Positions 45,749 through 58,806 of a DNA stretch of 64,000 bases are shown here, one piece after another. The notes below the pieces were generated by a model. The model did no database searches. It was given only the letters and a program-made list of their open reading frames with translations, and was not told where the DNA came from. Made by a program: the position numbers and the translations under genes. Source of the stretch: Rostrohypoxylon terebratum. Lineage: Eukaryota; Ascomycota; Sordariomycetes; Xylariales; Hypoxylaceae. Location of the stretch: positions 434,001-498,000 of the forward strand of contig MU385866.1 of the NCBI GenBank assembly GCA_022497145.1, in the 5' to 3' direction. The number at the start of each line of letters is the position of its first letter. Position 1 is the stretch's first letter.

Positions 45749-47724
45749 TTATTCGCCGTGCCACTCAAAGCATCTCTTCTTGTCTCCCCAGATTGCTTGT
45801 TCCCATACAGCCTTCAACTCCATCTCTCCGTCAAAGTCGTCCTCCCAAGCAAAGAGCATCAAGATCGACTTAGCAGCTTCCCAGTTCTTTAACTTCAACA
45901 TCTGGCTCACGAGGTTTATCTTCTCAAGGTACACATCTCGCATCACTTTCATCTGACTCTCTTCGAGATCGTCACTTGTCTTAGCAGCCATTGTGGCACA
46001 TGCCCCAAACATTACGGACCAGAACCAAAGCGATTGGCTATATTGTCCCTTCTGCATCGGTACCTCTGTGCGGCAGACATCTGCCAGCAATTGCTCGATG
46101 AACCAGTTAAGTATGAAGGAATCGACGCAGCCTTCCCGCATTATCACGTAGAGGTAGAAGTAACAGGCTATGAAGCCCGACCTACTGGAGTCCACTGATC
46201 TGAGGGGGCTTAGGACGTTGCTATCGCTCGCCCGAGGATGAGGGGCTTTCCTCGCCAAGATTTCGGACAGCGGCTCGCTCGAATCGTACGAGTCGCCCAG
46301 TATGTACAGACTATAGATCGGTCGAAGTGCAACTCGCAGCAACGATATGATCATTGACTGATGTACGAAGTCCGTTCTACTGATATCTAGGATGTCCCAG
46401 ACGGGGCGACTAGAGACGCTCCTTGCTGCCCTACGAAGAGACCGTTAGCCTTCATTAGGCAGACAAGCACATCAAGACAGGGATGGGCGTTGCACGCACA
46501 TTAAGATCATTCGTTGAAGCAGGCCCATCTTCCTGGGTCGTCTGTCTTCGCCTTGCAATTCCTTTATTTTCGCTAGCCCCCGTAAATGAGATGAGACAGC
46601 ATCAACGGACCCCAAGGAGTTCTAGCAACGGTTAGGGTTAGTAGGCGGACAGCCGGGCATTTTTGGGTCTTGGGGGTCTTGGGTGACGCGTACCTCGACC
46701 AAAGCGAGGGTCGAAACGGCAGCAATCGTGCCATCGTGGACAGCCGCGTCCGGATGCCTTAACTGATCGGTCACAAATCGTATTGCCTGCAGCTTGTGGT
46801 AGAGGTAAGGGACTCGAAAATGCTCGACATCGCCGGTGGACCAAGCCCAGTGCAGGGCTGTCATTAACAACGCAGCATGGAGGAATCCCGGATGTGACAA
46901 GGCTTTGTGGACGCTAGGTATCTGCAAGTTAGGCCAAGTCTCTCGAGGGTTAAACCGCCCCACAGCCACGACTGTGATCGTCTACTCACATAAACGAATT
47001 TGCATCTCTCTCGACACGAGTGGTGTATAGCACTTTTGTGTTTGTGACTGGGCGACGATAATTCGTTAGTATCCCGTCACATGTCGTCGCCCAACGTAAC
47101 CGGCCTCACTTACAGAGCTGAAACAACGATCGTGACCTGTGGGGTACGTCGTACGAAGTCCCTAGGAATGGGTCTCTTGGGGTAGCGTCTACCAAGCGTA
47201 GAATTGGCTCGGTAGAGTCGTGAGGCTCCCTAGATCCGGATCTGCATTCGGCTTCCGTAGTATTGGACTCCGAGTCTCCGTCCGGATAGCCACAGTCTCC
47301 ACCATGTCGAAGACAGTATGTGCTACGGGCATTGTCAGCCTCACCGAAACACGTTTCTGGGATACGTTTTTGTCGATGGAACAACAGGGAGGGCGAGCAG
47401 AAAAATAGACTAATTCAGATAGGCGCAGATGAAGCAATCTGCCGAACAAGGCAAGGAGGTAACGTATGTAACACGAACTTGGTTTGCGTCGGGCACCAAT
47501 CGCCTGTGCAAAAAACAAAAGAAAAATTCGGCAGCGTGCTTCGTATACACTCACTCAGACGCAACCCGCATCGGCTCACGGAGTCACATTTCGGCGACTT
47601 ACCAAAGAGGTCTTCGCTCGTCGCACCGGATGTGCTTAGCTTTGCACGTGGAACAGCCGTTCCTCGACCTTCGATGAAATTTGCGTTGACGCTGACGCTG
47701 GGTTGCTGGAGCTGATTCAGCCAT
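45749..47724 (-). CDS. Zn2Cys6 transcription factor, UPC2-like/fungal_trans_2 type
   Basis: Putative nuclear regulator of 469 residues. Exons in transcript order: 47724-47603, 47322-47110, 47032-46990, 46921-46694, 46621-46500, 46430-45749. The zinc cluster spans exons 1 and 2: C24, C27, C34, C41, C44 and C51 (CX2CX6CX6CX2CX6C) in a basic N-terminus (RRSRNGCSTCKAKHIRC). The body has PF11951-type segments: VHKALSHPGFLHAALLMTAL, HWAWSTGD and HKLQAIRFVTDQL. It ends in FAWEDDFDGEMELK. The reading frame stays open only if intron 2 uses the donor GTGAGG at 47109. The stronger-looking GTAAGT four bases upstream would shift the frame and give an early stop. The short exon 3 is therefore the least certain part. 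No target is predicted. Confidence 0.8.
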
Positions 47725-48186
47725 AGAGGTATGTAATAGATGCATCTGATATTCGAGATTCGTAAGCAGCGCTATATCTCGATTTTAAGCCGTACCACGA
47801 TAGAAAGGAACATATGCGGCTTTCGAGGGCGTAATCTTCTGACCTCTTCACATCTCATTATATTAGCAATGAACTGCTTCAGGCAGACGAATTTCTTACC
47901 CCTGGTAACCACGCGATGATTTCATTGAACCATTCTTGGTCGAATCCTACCCTTCTGTGGCATTGTATGCTTGAAAAGCCCCACCGTCATCATCCAGCGG
48001 CGACTCAAGCGAACCGATTCGACCAGGGTCGGCCAAGCTTAATAAACATTTCCGGCTTCAACGGTTGGATCCTTGATTGTCCCCAACACATGCCTGTCAG
48101 ATTGTGATGAACTCTCAGCTCACCGGCTGGATGGCGGGACGATAGGACAAGAGCTAAGTAAGTGCATAATGAATAATTATTCCACG

Positions 48187-48217
48187 ACACACCACACCAC
48201 ACCGCACCGCACCGCGC
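48187..48217. repeat. ACCAC/ACCGC pentamer repeat
   Basis: Tandem ACCAC units change to ACCGC units, a short degenerate array in gene-free DNA. Confidence 0.8.
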
Positions 48218-49791
48218 ACACTCAATTCTCTTGCAGGTTCCCCTCTATTATTAAATACGAAAATAGCGACAGTGACCGCCATCTATTATATACAATACAT
48301 TCATTACATTCGAGCATCCAACCAATGTCAACCGCGAGCTTCCGGAACTTATTAATAGAACTAGAGATCTGTGCTAATACTGACTCCCCGTTCCGTCGGG
48401 AGGAGGCATAAGGCAGACACTTTCCACAATTCCACGATTCCACAATTCCACATTATGTGGGACTCATCCCAAGCGTTCCATATCTCGATTGGCAGGATCC
48501 TCTAATTGATACAAAGTCGAGGTTCCGTAATAGGGCTAGCATGAGACACTACGATCCTCGAAACAACATAAGCAGCACGAGCTGAAAAGTCGAGATGGGA
48601 AACGCGTAACATTCGCTTTAGCACTGCTACATTAAGTTGCAATACTATTACATGGGACCCATACAAGCTTAGGAATCAGAGGAAAAAGAGACTTCTGACT
48701 TATAGATCTGTTCATAACTTCATCTCTTGTATTGTCAGGAGTACAAAAAATCCGCTTTCGTCTTAGTGCCGAGATTCCGAGAATCTCATGCATACCTAGG
48801 ACCTGGGCACCTATTTAATCACATAATTATCACTTCTTCTCTGGTTTCCGATACGCCGTATTATTTGAAGCGTCAACGAGGTTCTAAATTTATGGCGACA
48901 GTAAGGACATCGCGGATGTTTCTATTAGCAGGGCTTGGCTATACCTACCTAGGTCCGAGGTAGTCAGCTAGTCTGAGTTCGGCACACTTGTCCTATTTAT
49001 TGTCTACATAGTAAAGGACATCCAACCCGTTCTAGCTAATGGTGTGTCGCCCGATTTACGGATTGGAAGCTTGATCATGTTATTGTTCGTCCCAACTCAA
49101 GATGTCACCACGTGTGAGCAGGCATGTTTCTGCATCATCAGCATCATTACTACCGAACTATGGACCAACCATTCGAAAATACCCGACTGCCCGTCATGAT
49201 TACGCGCTTCATCTTACTCACTTCTAGAATCGATGCTACTCTTAATACCTTATTCATTGTCAGGGGTTTCGTATAGGAGATCGAGAGCCTCTTATAATAT
49301 GGATCGGTTGACGTTCGCAAATGGTGGCAGATTGATAGACTTTCGAGCAACGCCGATTCTGCGACAAATGGCCAGACAGTTTCAAGACCTCCTTGTGCTT
49401 GTCTATTGCCTAGACCTTCCATCGAGCTGACACAGCCCCAACTTAAGATCCGCGCTTCCAAGATGCCATTGGCGTCGACATGGTCACGTTGCTTATCACA
49501 TGCTATAATCTCACACTCCTGGAAGTCTACGCCTCAAACATGCCTTAAATCGAAGCCATATATACCTCCAGGACTGTTTGTCGACGTTCTGGCCGAGTGC
49601 ATCCCCAATGCCCCAATGCCGCGATCAAGGCAACGGATGCTCCCTTAAGTATACTCGCATGCGCACATAGCACCCACACACCCTTTCGAGATGCAAGAAA
49701 CCGTTTTATTGATTCGTCCTACATACTATGGTGCTAGTAAGTTGACGGAAGTTGACGACGAAGAAATCCCAAAATACTACCGTGTATATCG

Positions 49792-49825
49792 CACCATACA
49801 CCATACACCATACACCATACACCAT
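49792..49825. repeat. (CACCATA)n heptamer repeat
   Basis: Four perfect CACCATA units plus CACCAT, 34 bases in all. Confidence 0.9.
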
Positions 49826-51989
49826 CCGGCGACCTCGAGTAGGAGATATCCGACCAACAATTGGAGTAGCACACCCCCTATATACCCCCTATACTCAATT
49901 GACTTTGGCCAGACTGCCAGAGAGATACACATCCGTATGAAGGTTCCAAAGGATTCATAGATGATAGTGTCATTTATCATGGCACAAGCTTCCAAGGTTA
50001 TCCAAACGAGGTACCAGCAGAGAGGTATAGCACGATAGGTATGTATATACATGTATGTATGACATATGTACCTACCTAATGTACGACAACATTGAATCTT
50101 GAAATGGAATGTGTAACTAGTCCCCAGTCACTTCCATCATGTCTCCATCAACTCCATTAACCTTTGGAACCTAACCTTTATTCTAGATCACACACTAAGC
50201 GGGTCCTAGAACTTTGATTTTTTTTTTCTTTCAAAAAAAAAAAAAAGCAGGTGCAGCGGTCTAAATTTTAAGCTTAATTATATCCTTCTCTTCGAGAAGT
50301 CGAACGATTTCGATCGATCTAAAATCAACAACTTAAAGAGAAAGAAAAACGTAGCCCAATTGACCTCAGTTCAATCCCTATACGCCAATATTCCCGTACC
50401 TAGTAGGATCTAGCGATCGCTAGGGCGTAGTTCAAGACGCCTAAAATCATCACGATATGCACAATACAGTAGGTACCTACTTATCTCCAGGGCTATTACC
50501 TAGTACCTATTTTAGGGGTAGGAATGGGTTCCGAATACGTGGTAACTAGGTAGTCGGCGAACCATCCCACACATGCTCTCATACAACGTAGTGAGGTCGT
50601 CTCGCACACGTCGACATTCCCACTACCTTACCTACCTTGCTTTTCGGTTGGTGGTTTCTTTTCTTTTCCTCTTTTTCCTTTTTCCTTCGCTCCCGGTCCT
50701 TCAAGTCTCTCTACGAACTATAGTACATCGATGGACACTGGACGAGAATGCTCCGGGCAGCAACGTACCGTACCTGCACATAGGGTTGGGCTTCGTCCCT
50801 CGTGCAACGTTTTTCTGCCCAATCTAATCGGATAGTCAGCCCTGATGGGTCACCGCTATTCGTCCGCCAGGTCTTACCCTGCAATAATCTACACTATTAC
50901 CCCCCTTCGGAGGCTGCAAGAGGCTGCAATCTTTGGGCAACAAGACGACAAGCAGGAACAAAAAAGGCCTCTTAGCTTCTGAGCTTTAGGGTGCCCAATG
51001 GTGCCCTACCGTGATTGGGCTGCAACATCCAATTACGGCTTTGCTTCTATCCCGCTACTTTCAGTGGGTAATTATCGCCGTCGTTTGGAGAGGGTCGTCT
51101 CGGTTCAACATCATGCACTATAGGCAGGGTGTTCCTGGACATCTGCAGTAACTGCAGTAACTCTTTTCGAACCGCCATCTGTCTTACGCCTTTGATCGAA
51201 CCGCTTCGCTGGTCGATCTTGACTGATTTGAGTTTAACGACTCATCCAGCCCCGTCTCGAATCGGTGCCAGGCGCCCGAGAAGGCATCTATACCCCCATC
51301 CCTAACTACATTCGCAACGCGTGAGGTCCGCCTTGGACCTACGTTACAGCCCCAGTCTGGAGTTTGAGTTAGAGCTGGGGCGAGGCCCTTGATACTGGAT
51401 CTGGGGAGTGCCTTGCTCTCGGCGCGGCTCGTCATCTCAAAGTCACTACTATTTACTTGTCCACAGTGGCAAATTCCCTTATTGATTCTATCATACAATA
51501 AAAGTGCTCCCATCTCGGTTCACAAATCTCGAAAGCAAGATTCAATCCCAAGGGCTTGCCTTCTCTGGATCAAGGTGAAGATATCCCATATCTGCTGCCT
51601 CAAAAAAAAAGGTTCCATCTATATTGGAGCATGCAATATTTCCTTCACACCCGGGCTTATGTTGTCCTCCCGAGGTTACTACCAAATCCGCCGAGCCACT
51701 TGACTTCCCTTTCTTTTCCCGGTCAGCAGCGCGCAATCGCGATCCACCGCTCCCAAATCGAGCCAGTTTCTCCTGCAGAGGACATCGACCGTGGACCCAA
51801 GGGAACCAAACTTTAGGTTTTTAGAACAGAAACAGTGCCTTCCGGGGTCCCTACTCTGGAAAGCCAGGTGTACATCGCCAGAGTATTGACTTTTACGGGA
51901 ACCAGTGCGGTTCTTATTTTATCCCACATCTTCCTCCGTCCTGCCGGCCGTATTTTTTTTCTTTGTTTTCCCAAAGAAGTTGTAAAGCC

Positions 51990-53160
51990 ATGGCCCAGCA
52001 AGAAATGATCTACAGAACTTCTGCCATGTCTCACGGATCCTGGAATTCCTCGCGCAGGTGCGATCATGAAACCAAGTCTTCCGGTCTATGTTGTTGCGGT
52101 CAAGCTGACATCCTTAAAGCGTCATCTACGATGACGGCTCATATCCAGGTAGCGGCCGTGAAAACGGATACCCAAACTCAAGGTAAGGGTGAATGAGAAA
52201 TCCCCCCTCGTTTCGTAAACCACTGGGAATAACACTGGCTTCCGAAGTGTGATTTACTCGTCCGGGTCCGGTCCATCGTATAGTTCGCCGGCCAGCGTGT
52301 CGGTAGTGGGGACTAGTGGTCCAGTCGCGCGGCACCAGTCCGCTTACACAACAGCACCGGTCTACATCTCGAGAGCACAGTCCGGGCCATACGGAAGCAC
52401 TTCCGGGGCAGCGTACGGTTCGTATACTAGCACGAGCTCGCAGGGTTGGGATGCTCCAGACAGATACTCTCCGACGGATTCCGTTGATGATATCATCACA
52501 TCTCCCGGTTTGTCGGATTACACCTTGGATAACAGTGGCGGGGGTGCCGCATCAGTAGGAAAATCAAAGAACAGTGGGAAAAGCCGTCCCCAGAGGCGGC
52601 CGTCCAACAGGGATGAGTTCGACGGGCCGCATCAGTTTCTAGCGAGACCTCCGCCGGATTATGTGGCCATGCAGGAGAGGGAGCTGCCGCATCTCCCGAC
52701 GAACCTATTGGTGCAAGAGCAGGATAGTGTCCTGACGCAAGTCAACGATCGACTCTCGCAGTGCGCGTTCGACTTTGTTGCCAAATACCAATTCCCAATC
52801 CCCCTCACTCAGGATATGAGGCCCGTCGAGAGGCCCCAGGACAGGGAGTGGACCGAATGGGTTTACTTACTAAAGCGTCTCGCGACGAAGAGGAGGATAC
52901 CCGCCCGGGTACTATATAACGGACAGATCAAGCAATTTGTGACTATCCTGGAAAACTCTTTGGAAATGCGTCATGCTGCGAAGCATCAGTCGCGCCCCTT
53001 GAAGGATGACCGTAACATCCTCCAACTAATCAGTGCCGGTATCCAGGTTGCGAAGATCCTTAAGGACGCAGCCGCGATGGACTACTTGGACAGACTATAC
53101 GTTTTAACCGAACAACAGATTCAGGAACGCAGTGCTGCAGCGTCGGCACGATTCCGCTGA
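51990..53160 (+). CDS. Conserved fungal protein of unknown function
   Basis: Predicted protein of 326 residues. Exons: 51990-52057 and 52248-53160, with donor GTGCGA and in phase. The first third is Ser, Gly, Thr and Tyr rich and probably disordered. From about residue 150 the sequence becomes ordered and looks conserved: FLARPPPDYVAMQERELPH, then LSQCAFDFVAKYQFPIPL, EWTEWVYLLKRLATKRRIPA and NILQLISAGIQVAKILKDAA. This part is largely helical with a regular hydrophobic pattern. No catalytic motif, signal peptide or membrane segment is visible. I do not recognise a named family and assign no function. The short first exon is less certain; the coding frame of exon 2 alone has no ATG near its start, which supports splicing. 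Confidence 0.7.
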
Positions 53161-54767
53161 ACAAATATCATCGGCATCTTGGCCGACGATGAAATCAACG
53201 TTTTTCCTCTCGAAGGCTTCTTCAGCTACCGAGACTGGCCCCGAGGGCATTGGGCAGCGCCTGGACCGCCCTCGCCCCGAATGATATGTTAACAATGTAT
53301 GAAGCCGCTTGAATGTGGGCAGAATGAATCACGACTTCCTTTTCTTTACCGTCTTCTTTCGACGACGTAGGTGGAGGGAGAGAGGCATCGTTCGTATTTT
53401 GAGGCGCGATATGGTAATGTCTGGTACGGGTTTTTTGTGGAGCGAGTCGGATTCTGATGTTTGTTTTTTATGAGAGTGGGATAGAACTTGTCTCATTTTC
53501 GAGCGAGCGAGCAAGCATGATGATGTATTGTTATGTTTTTTTTTCAAGATCTCCTAAAGACGTAATCCGGGTAGATGGGTTTTCTGGGGTACTTTCGATT
53601 GGGAGATCTACGTTTTCCGACGCTTTCGAGTGGTAGTTTTGGGCGGCCAGGTTAGACTTACCTTGGCGGGATTGGACAGATGGCACTGTTGGGCATAAAG
53701 CACGAAGAACTTGGGTTGAAGAAATGCACATTATGTATCTGCGCCAGCCTCCGCCCAACCGTTCGAGATGTCCCAGGTGTCCCAGGTGTGTGTGAGCACA
53801 GCGCAGCGCAGCACAGCACAGCACAGCTCGGGCGCAAACACCCCCCCTAGTCCCCCGCAGTTGAGGATTGACAACCCCTACCAGCCTACCTATAATTCGC
53901 AGGGATTTCGAGGCTTTGGTGAGAGAGATGGCGATGACGTTCGATCTTATGAAAACTCGACAATGTTTGGTTATTATTACTACTACTATACTCAAAATGG
54001 ACTTGGTACTAATAGTCGTCGGCGCCGGATTAACATCTGAGGAAGTTATACCTATATCTAGTCTTTTACTACTACTACCTACCTAATCTATTACCTAGAG
54101 TCCAAATTCGAAAAAGTCCGCATACTTCCGTCTCACCGTTCCACCGTTCCACCGTTGCCCTTTAAAGTGCCACAGGCTTCTCGAGCAACGATTGGCTATG
54201 ATCTACACAGCCGTAGGATCAAGACCGAAGTCCAGAACGGGACTAGTGCGCTATTATCATATTATCACCTATGTATCATCGTAACAATCCATCTTGGTGT
54301 CGGTCATCCAATCGAGCCTAGTTCCCTTGTGGCGGAGCCGTCCATCTCTGGCCCCTGGGAGACCTTTAAGCAGGCAAGGCCCCTCAGCTCGCGGCCGTCT
54401 TGGATGTTCCTGATAATGGAATTTCTGGGGGTTTGTAAGTTCCATCTGCGTCGGCCAATCCGTTACCGAGCGGCTTCGTTGGGAAATCCCTATAGAACAA
54501 GCAACCTGGCAACCAAGAACTGTACCGGCGACGCCCGTTTCCATCATAAAAAATCCCGCTTCTGTTTGCTCGGCTAGCATTAAGTCGGTAGCACGAACCC
54601 ACGAACAAACAGCCCTTCGGCATATATCGTGATCTTGAAGATAATTTCAAAGTACGATCGCGGTCGAGTCGGGAACTGCGATTCTATTAATAAATGCTTA
54701 AATTTTTTGGGTTCTTACGCATACGCATTCTACTAAAAATTTCTTCACGATAGAATATATCGTCATC
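53161..54767. other. Intergenic region, no gene recognised
   Basis: This 1.6-kb region holds a GCACA/GCGCA pentamer repeat at 53796-53827 and T-rich runs. Frames at 53531-53995 (minus) and 54155-54577 (plus) have no domain and depend partly on repeats. The last few hundred bases should hold the promoter of the Zn2Cys6 gene at 54768. Confidence 0.55.
53796..53827. repeat. GCACA/GCGCA pentamer repeat
   Basis: Six tandem pentamers (GCACA, GCGCA, GCGCA, GCACA, GCACA, GCACA) plus a flank. Confidence 0.85.
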
Positions 54768-57177
54768 ATGGCCTCAATCGCCTCTGCTTCCCCATCCTCG
54801 AGGCACAGCTTTCCCATGGAATCTGGCGACGACTCCGAATCTTGGCAATATGTAGAGTCGAACCCAGCATCAGTCGGATTCATGCCTAGTCCAGCGAGTT
54901 CGAGCATGCATAGCTGGGGAATAGTTGGGTACCCTAATCAGATGCAAGCCTCGCCTATTGCGATGTCTCCCTTGCAGTTAGACCACGATAAGGCTCGCGC
55001 CGTGCCTTCTACTTCATATCCGGACAGCGCATCAGGATCCTCTATGATGGCATCCGCAGGTGTCGACAGTCAATTGATGCCGGCCTTCAATGAACATCAA
55101 TTCATAACCGGCCAAGAAATGATGTTCAATGACCAACTAGTTGGTGAGTTTATGTTACCGTAACTTGGCAAGTCATGATTGAAGTGTCGATTCTAACGAG
55201 TCGCAGACATGGATATGACGCAATATTACTCTACTTTTCAGGGAAATATGACCACCGCCGACATGTCAGGATTGGGAGGGTTCGATCTTGACATCCCGCA
55301 ACAGTTTCGAAACGACAACAACGTCCCGCCATGGGCGCCGACGAACTTGAAAAACGAAGACTTCGCTTCGGCAGTAGTGGATGAGACAAACAGCTTCACA
55401 TCTCAGTCCCCTAGACAACTATCACCAACGCACAGTTCCCACCATTCGAGTCCGAGATCCCCATATGTGAAGGCAGAGCCTGGTAAGGGCGCGAGCCCTA
55501 TACGAAAAGTTAGAAATGGTTACAAGGTTGAGAAGAAGAAGTCGGAATCGTCGAGCAAGTTCGTCATCATGACTCCAAACCTCATCAATCAGCAATCGGG
55601 AAAACCAAATCCGTTCGAATGCTTCGAGGCTATGCGAACCACCCAGCGGGGTAGGAAAGGACCATTAGCACACGATACTAAGGAGAGCGCTCTACAAGTT
55701 CGGAGATTGGGAGCATGTTTCTGCTGCCACAGGTGTGTATCTCCTCTGCTTATTCTGTCTTCTAATCTGTCGTTGCAAACAAGCAACTGACTTTTACACC
55801 TACAGCCGCAAAGTCAAGTGCGATAAAGAGAGGCCGTGCAAAAATTGCAAGAAGCTATCCGCCCAAGTGCCACAGATTATGTGCTGGCAATTCGGCGATT
55901 TCCTGCCGGTGTTGTTCCCAGACTTCATCCGAAGCCACTTCAAAAAGGATCAGATGACCAACTTCATCAGCGAGCACGTCGAAAACTTCAAGCCGAGTGG
56001 CTCGGAGCTTACCTGTACCGTTGAGCTATTCTCGGGCACGCGGTTCGGATCTACGTTAACTATACCCGCTAGTTTCTTCACACCCAAGTCCGCCGAGATT
56101 CTCCAGCACTGGCATATGAACATGGGCATGAACCAGATGGACCTGCAGTCCCGCGGCGCTGTCCCTATCGGCATTGACCCCGAGAATTCGGCCCAGAGGG
56201 AGGAGCTTAAGAGGAAGACCCGCGAATATATCCATAACCTGAGCTCGGACCCCATGTATGCCGAACAGGTCACGGATGCGATCAGATTTACCCAATTGCC
56301 CAAGAAGGTCTTGAAGATCGTTCAGCGCTACGCGCAACGTTCCGAGTCGACCCAATCGTCCATGGTCAAGCGCGCGCTCTCCATCTACGTCATGCACTAC
56401 GTGCTCACGCGACAACTCTGCCTCACACAACCGACGCTCGAAAGCCTCAAGGGCACCAACATGGTCCCCCACAGCAACAACATGTACCTGACAGCGCGCG
56501 TGCTCAACCGCCAAATCAAAGCCGTGCTGGACGAAATGCTCCTGCGCGAGATGCAGCTCCTCTTCGACGGATTCTCCAAATCCCTCAAGCCGAAGCTCCG
56601 ACGCGAATGGGGCCCCTGCCTCGCCGCCTTCCTCGTGCTCTGCCTATTCATGGAGACGGTGGAGACGGCAGCGGACACGTTCGTGATCTCGCAGAACGAG
56701 ATCGCGATCCGCAACCGCAGCAGGCCGGAGTACAAGCGCGACTTCGCGCTCTCGCTGTGCAAGGAGATCGATAACATGCCGTTCAAACAGTTCGCGTACC
56801 AGTTCCACCAGATCTACCAGACGCACACGAGGGACACGGGGGCCAAGGCTTTCAACCCGCTCGTGGATGGGAATATCTCCCAGATCGGCGAGCTGGACGA
56901 TGCGTCGGCGGAGATGGTTAGGGCGTTGAAAGAGCTGCTGCAGGGTGATAGTTGTGAGTTTCCTCCACATGATTATTATTCTTTTTTGTCGCGAAGATAG
57001 TACTAATACGGCGTAATAGGGCACGAACTCGACTTCCTCGTCGCGGACCCCATCCTGCCTAACCAGGAGGGCCACCCGTTCCCGCGCGACGTCTCGCTGA
57101 ACTACACGGGCCGCCTCGTGGCGAGGTTCCTGCTTTCGTTTACGGACGAGAGGTACCTATTCGACGGACAGTATTAA
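54768..57177 (+). CDS. Zn2Cys6-type regulator with mid-protein zinc cluster
   Basis: Putative nuclear regulator of 735 residues. Exons: 54768-55143, 55207-55732, 55806-56953, 57020-57177; all phases agree. The first 290 residues are Ser, Met, Pro and Gln rich and probably disordered. The zinc cluster is internal: C296, C299, C306, C312, C315 and C327, giving CX2CX6CX5CX2CX11C with SRKVKCDKERPCKNC. The last spacing is longer than the usual 6-9. It runs directly into a hydrophobic segment (VPQIMCWQFGDFLPVLFPDF) that seems part of the same conserved unit. A mostly helical, GC-rich C-terminal half follows (PKKVLKIVQRYAQR, LTARVLNRQIKAVLDEMLLR). No PF04082 middle homology domain is apparent. I recognise the type as widespread in filamentous fungi but cannot name a characterised member. 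Confidence 0.82.
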
Positions 57178-58806
57178 ATCATGTGCACCACCATCTTCTA
57201 AATTCTTTCTGTTGCCCATCTATTATACTATCTAGGTCCTTGGGATATGAGATGTGGGAATGTATATATCATTTTAGACCTGTATGATAACGAAGGGGGT
57301 TGGGTTGGGAATATCTTGTGTTTGAATACCCTGGAATGGACAAGTTCATGTTGGGAACGGTTTACAACTACTATATATGTACCTTCAAGAGGGTTTGCGG
57401 ATGCGGTGCAATTTACACTACCTAGATGTTAGAGTAGGAGTATCAAATCATGTTGGGTTTTTGTATTAGAGCACACTTTTGGCCTATTCCGACTTATAAT
57501 CACATGTTTGGTGATTATAAAATGGCTTTATCATTTGATTCTTCGTGAATTCGTTTGTGTATTTTATAGTCTTTAGAGCACAAGTTGATGTCTGAGGTTC
57601 CATTCACTTTACTTTACTTTGCTGAGTGGTTGCTCGGGCAGATAGGATCGTTGTAAAATTGGTGGCTCAAAGCCACAAGTCCAATATCGGCCATGCTATT
57701 GGATATAAACTAGATCAGCACCTACAGCAACTACCCTATCGTCAGCCGCAGCGTCGTCTTCGGTGTGCCTGCCGCAGTTACGATCCGCTAGTCAGGTCCG
57801 CACAACACGTGTGGAGATGCGCCCAATGACATTCGCACCCAGAGATGGCCAAACCGCTCACCGAAGAACAACGCCCCGTTCAATAGGGTTATTACACTGG
57901 GGGTGCAATAGGTCCCTGGCTGTGCAGTGAAACGACCGGTGAGAAAAACAAAATACCTAGGTCCTAGGTCCTAGGTACCTACTTATCTGTTTAAGCCAAC
58001 GCTGCTTAGCATTTGCTACCCAGCGCATACTACGTTCTCAATGATCAAGCCGTCGCGATATCGAATGGTGAGACAAACTACAGGATCAAAAATCAGGCAT
58101 CATTAAAGACAATTCTCTCGTATTGATCGCGCGTAGACAAACAAAGTCCAGCTTGGAACAGAAAGGGAAGGAGACCGGCAGTACGATGATGCAAGGCCGG
58201 CTCCTTCGCGCGCATAAAAATAGCAAAGAACAATTAAGCAAAAAGGCACGATCGGGTGAAGGAAACCCTGAAAAGATCGGTCATATGCTCGGGGCTTAAA
58301 CCTCAGCCTCAATCACGATCGGCACACCCACTCCATACTAGATAACCCCCCTTTACCCTTTCTAATGTGTTACCCTCAGACCAAGAACAAGCAAAACCAC
58401 TTAAAGACTTGGCTACCTGAAGGGCTGACGACTAGTCTTGGATAAGTAACGAGCACGTTGGGGAATTGATAGGGAAACGAGGCGTCTCTCTTTTAGTGAA
58501 CGCGGCATAAGAGATGTGAGGTGGCGCTGATATGCTCATGCGATTCCTAACAAGGAAGGCGGGCCGCGGGTCGCGCGGGCCTCTGATGAAGACCCTGGTT
58601 CGGGTCAGCTTCACCCTAGCTTGCCGTCGATTCTAAATCTATGTCGTGGGGGAAATGGGGAAGCTACCTAACATAGGTAATGTCGTAACATAGCTGGGAG
58701 GATATAAAGACGATGGAGGCACCTTGAAGATTGTTTCTGAGGAGTGAGATCGGTAGCCCTACAGCCACCTGGGACTCCTCGCCTAAGTCGAAAAGCCACC
58801 GCCAAC
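57178..58806. other. Intergenic region, no gene recognised
   Basis: This 1.6-kb region has a clear CCTAGGTCCTAGG-type word cluster at 57953-57988. No open frame with domain content was found. The 58100-58620 part is mixed and may hold the promoter of the secreted protein gene. Confidence 0.55.

Larger units (their letters stand above)
47725..51989. other. 4.2-kb gene-free region
   Basis: No gene is supported. The frames present (for example 49150-49461 minus, 49406-49648 plus, 51184-51513 minus) are short and have no domains. The stretch has several simple repeats (48187-48217, 48424-48451, 49792-49825), homopolymers near 50217-50246 and CCTAGG/TAGGTACC words (48942-48956, 50470-50486, around 50498-50550). 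A pyrimidine-rich block at 50640-50710 could be a promoter, but no coding sequence follows it. Confidence 0.55.

Noticed and set aside
52126..52335. Alternative intron 52146-52247 for the protein at 51990
   Set aside because: The donors at 52146 and near 52180 bring the second exon into a frame with an early stop. Only the donor at 52058 keeps it open.
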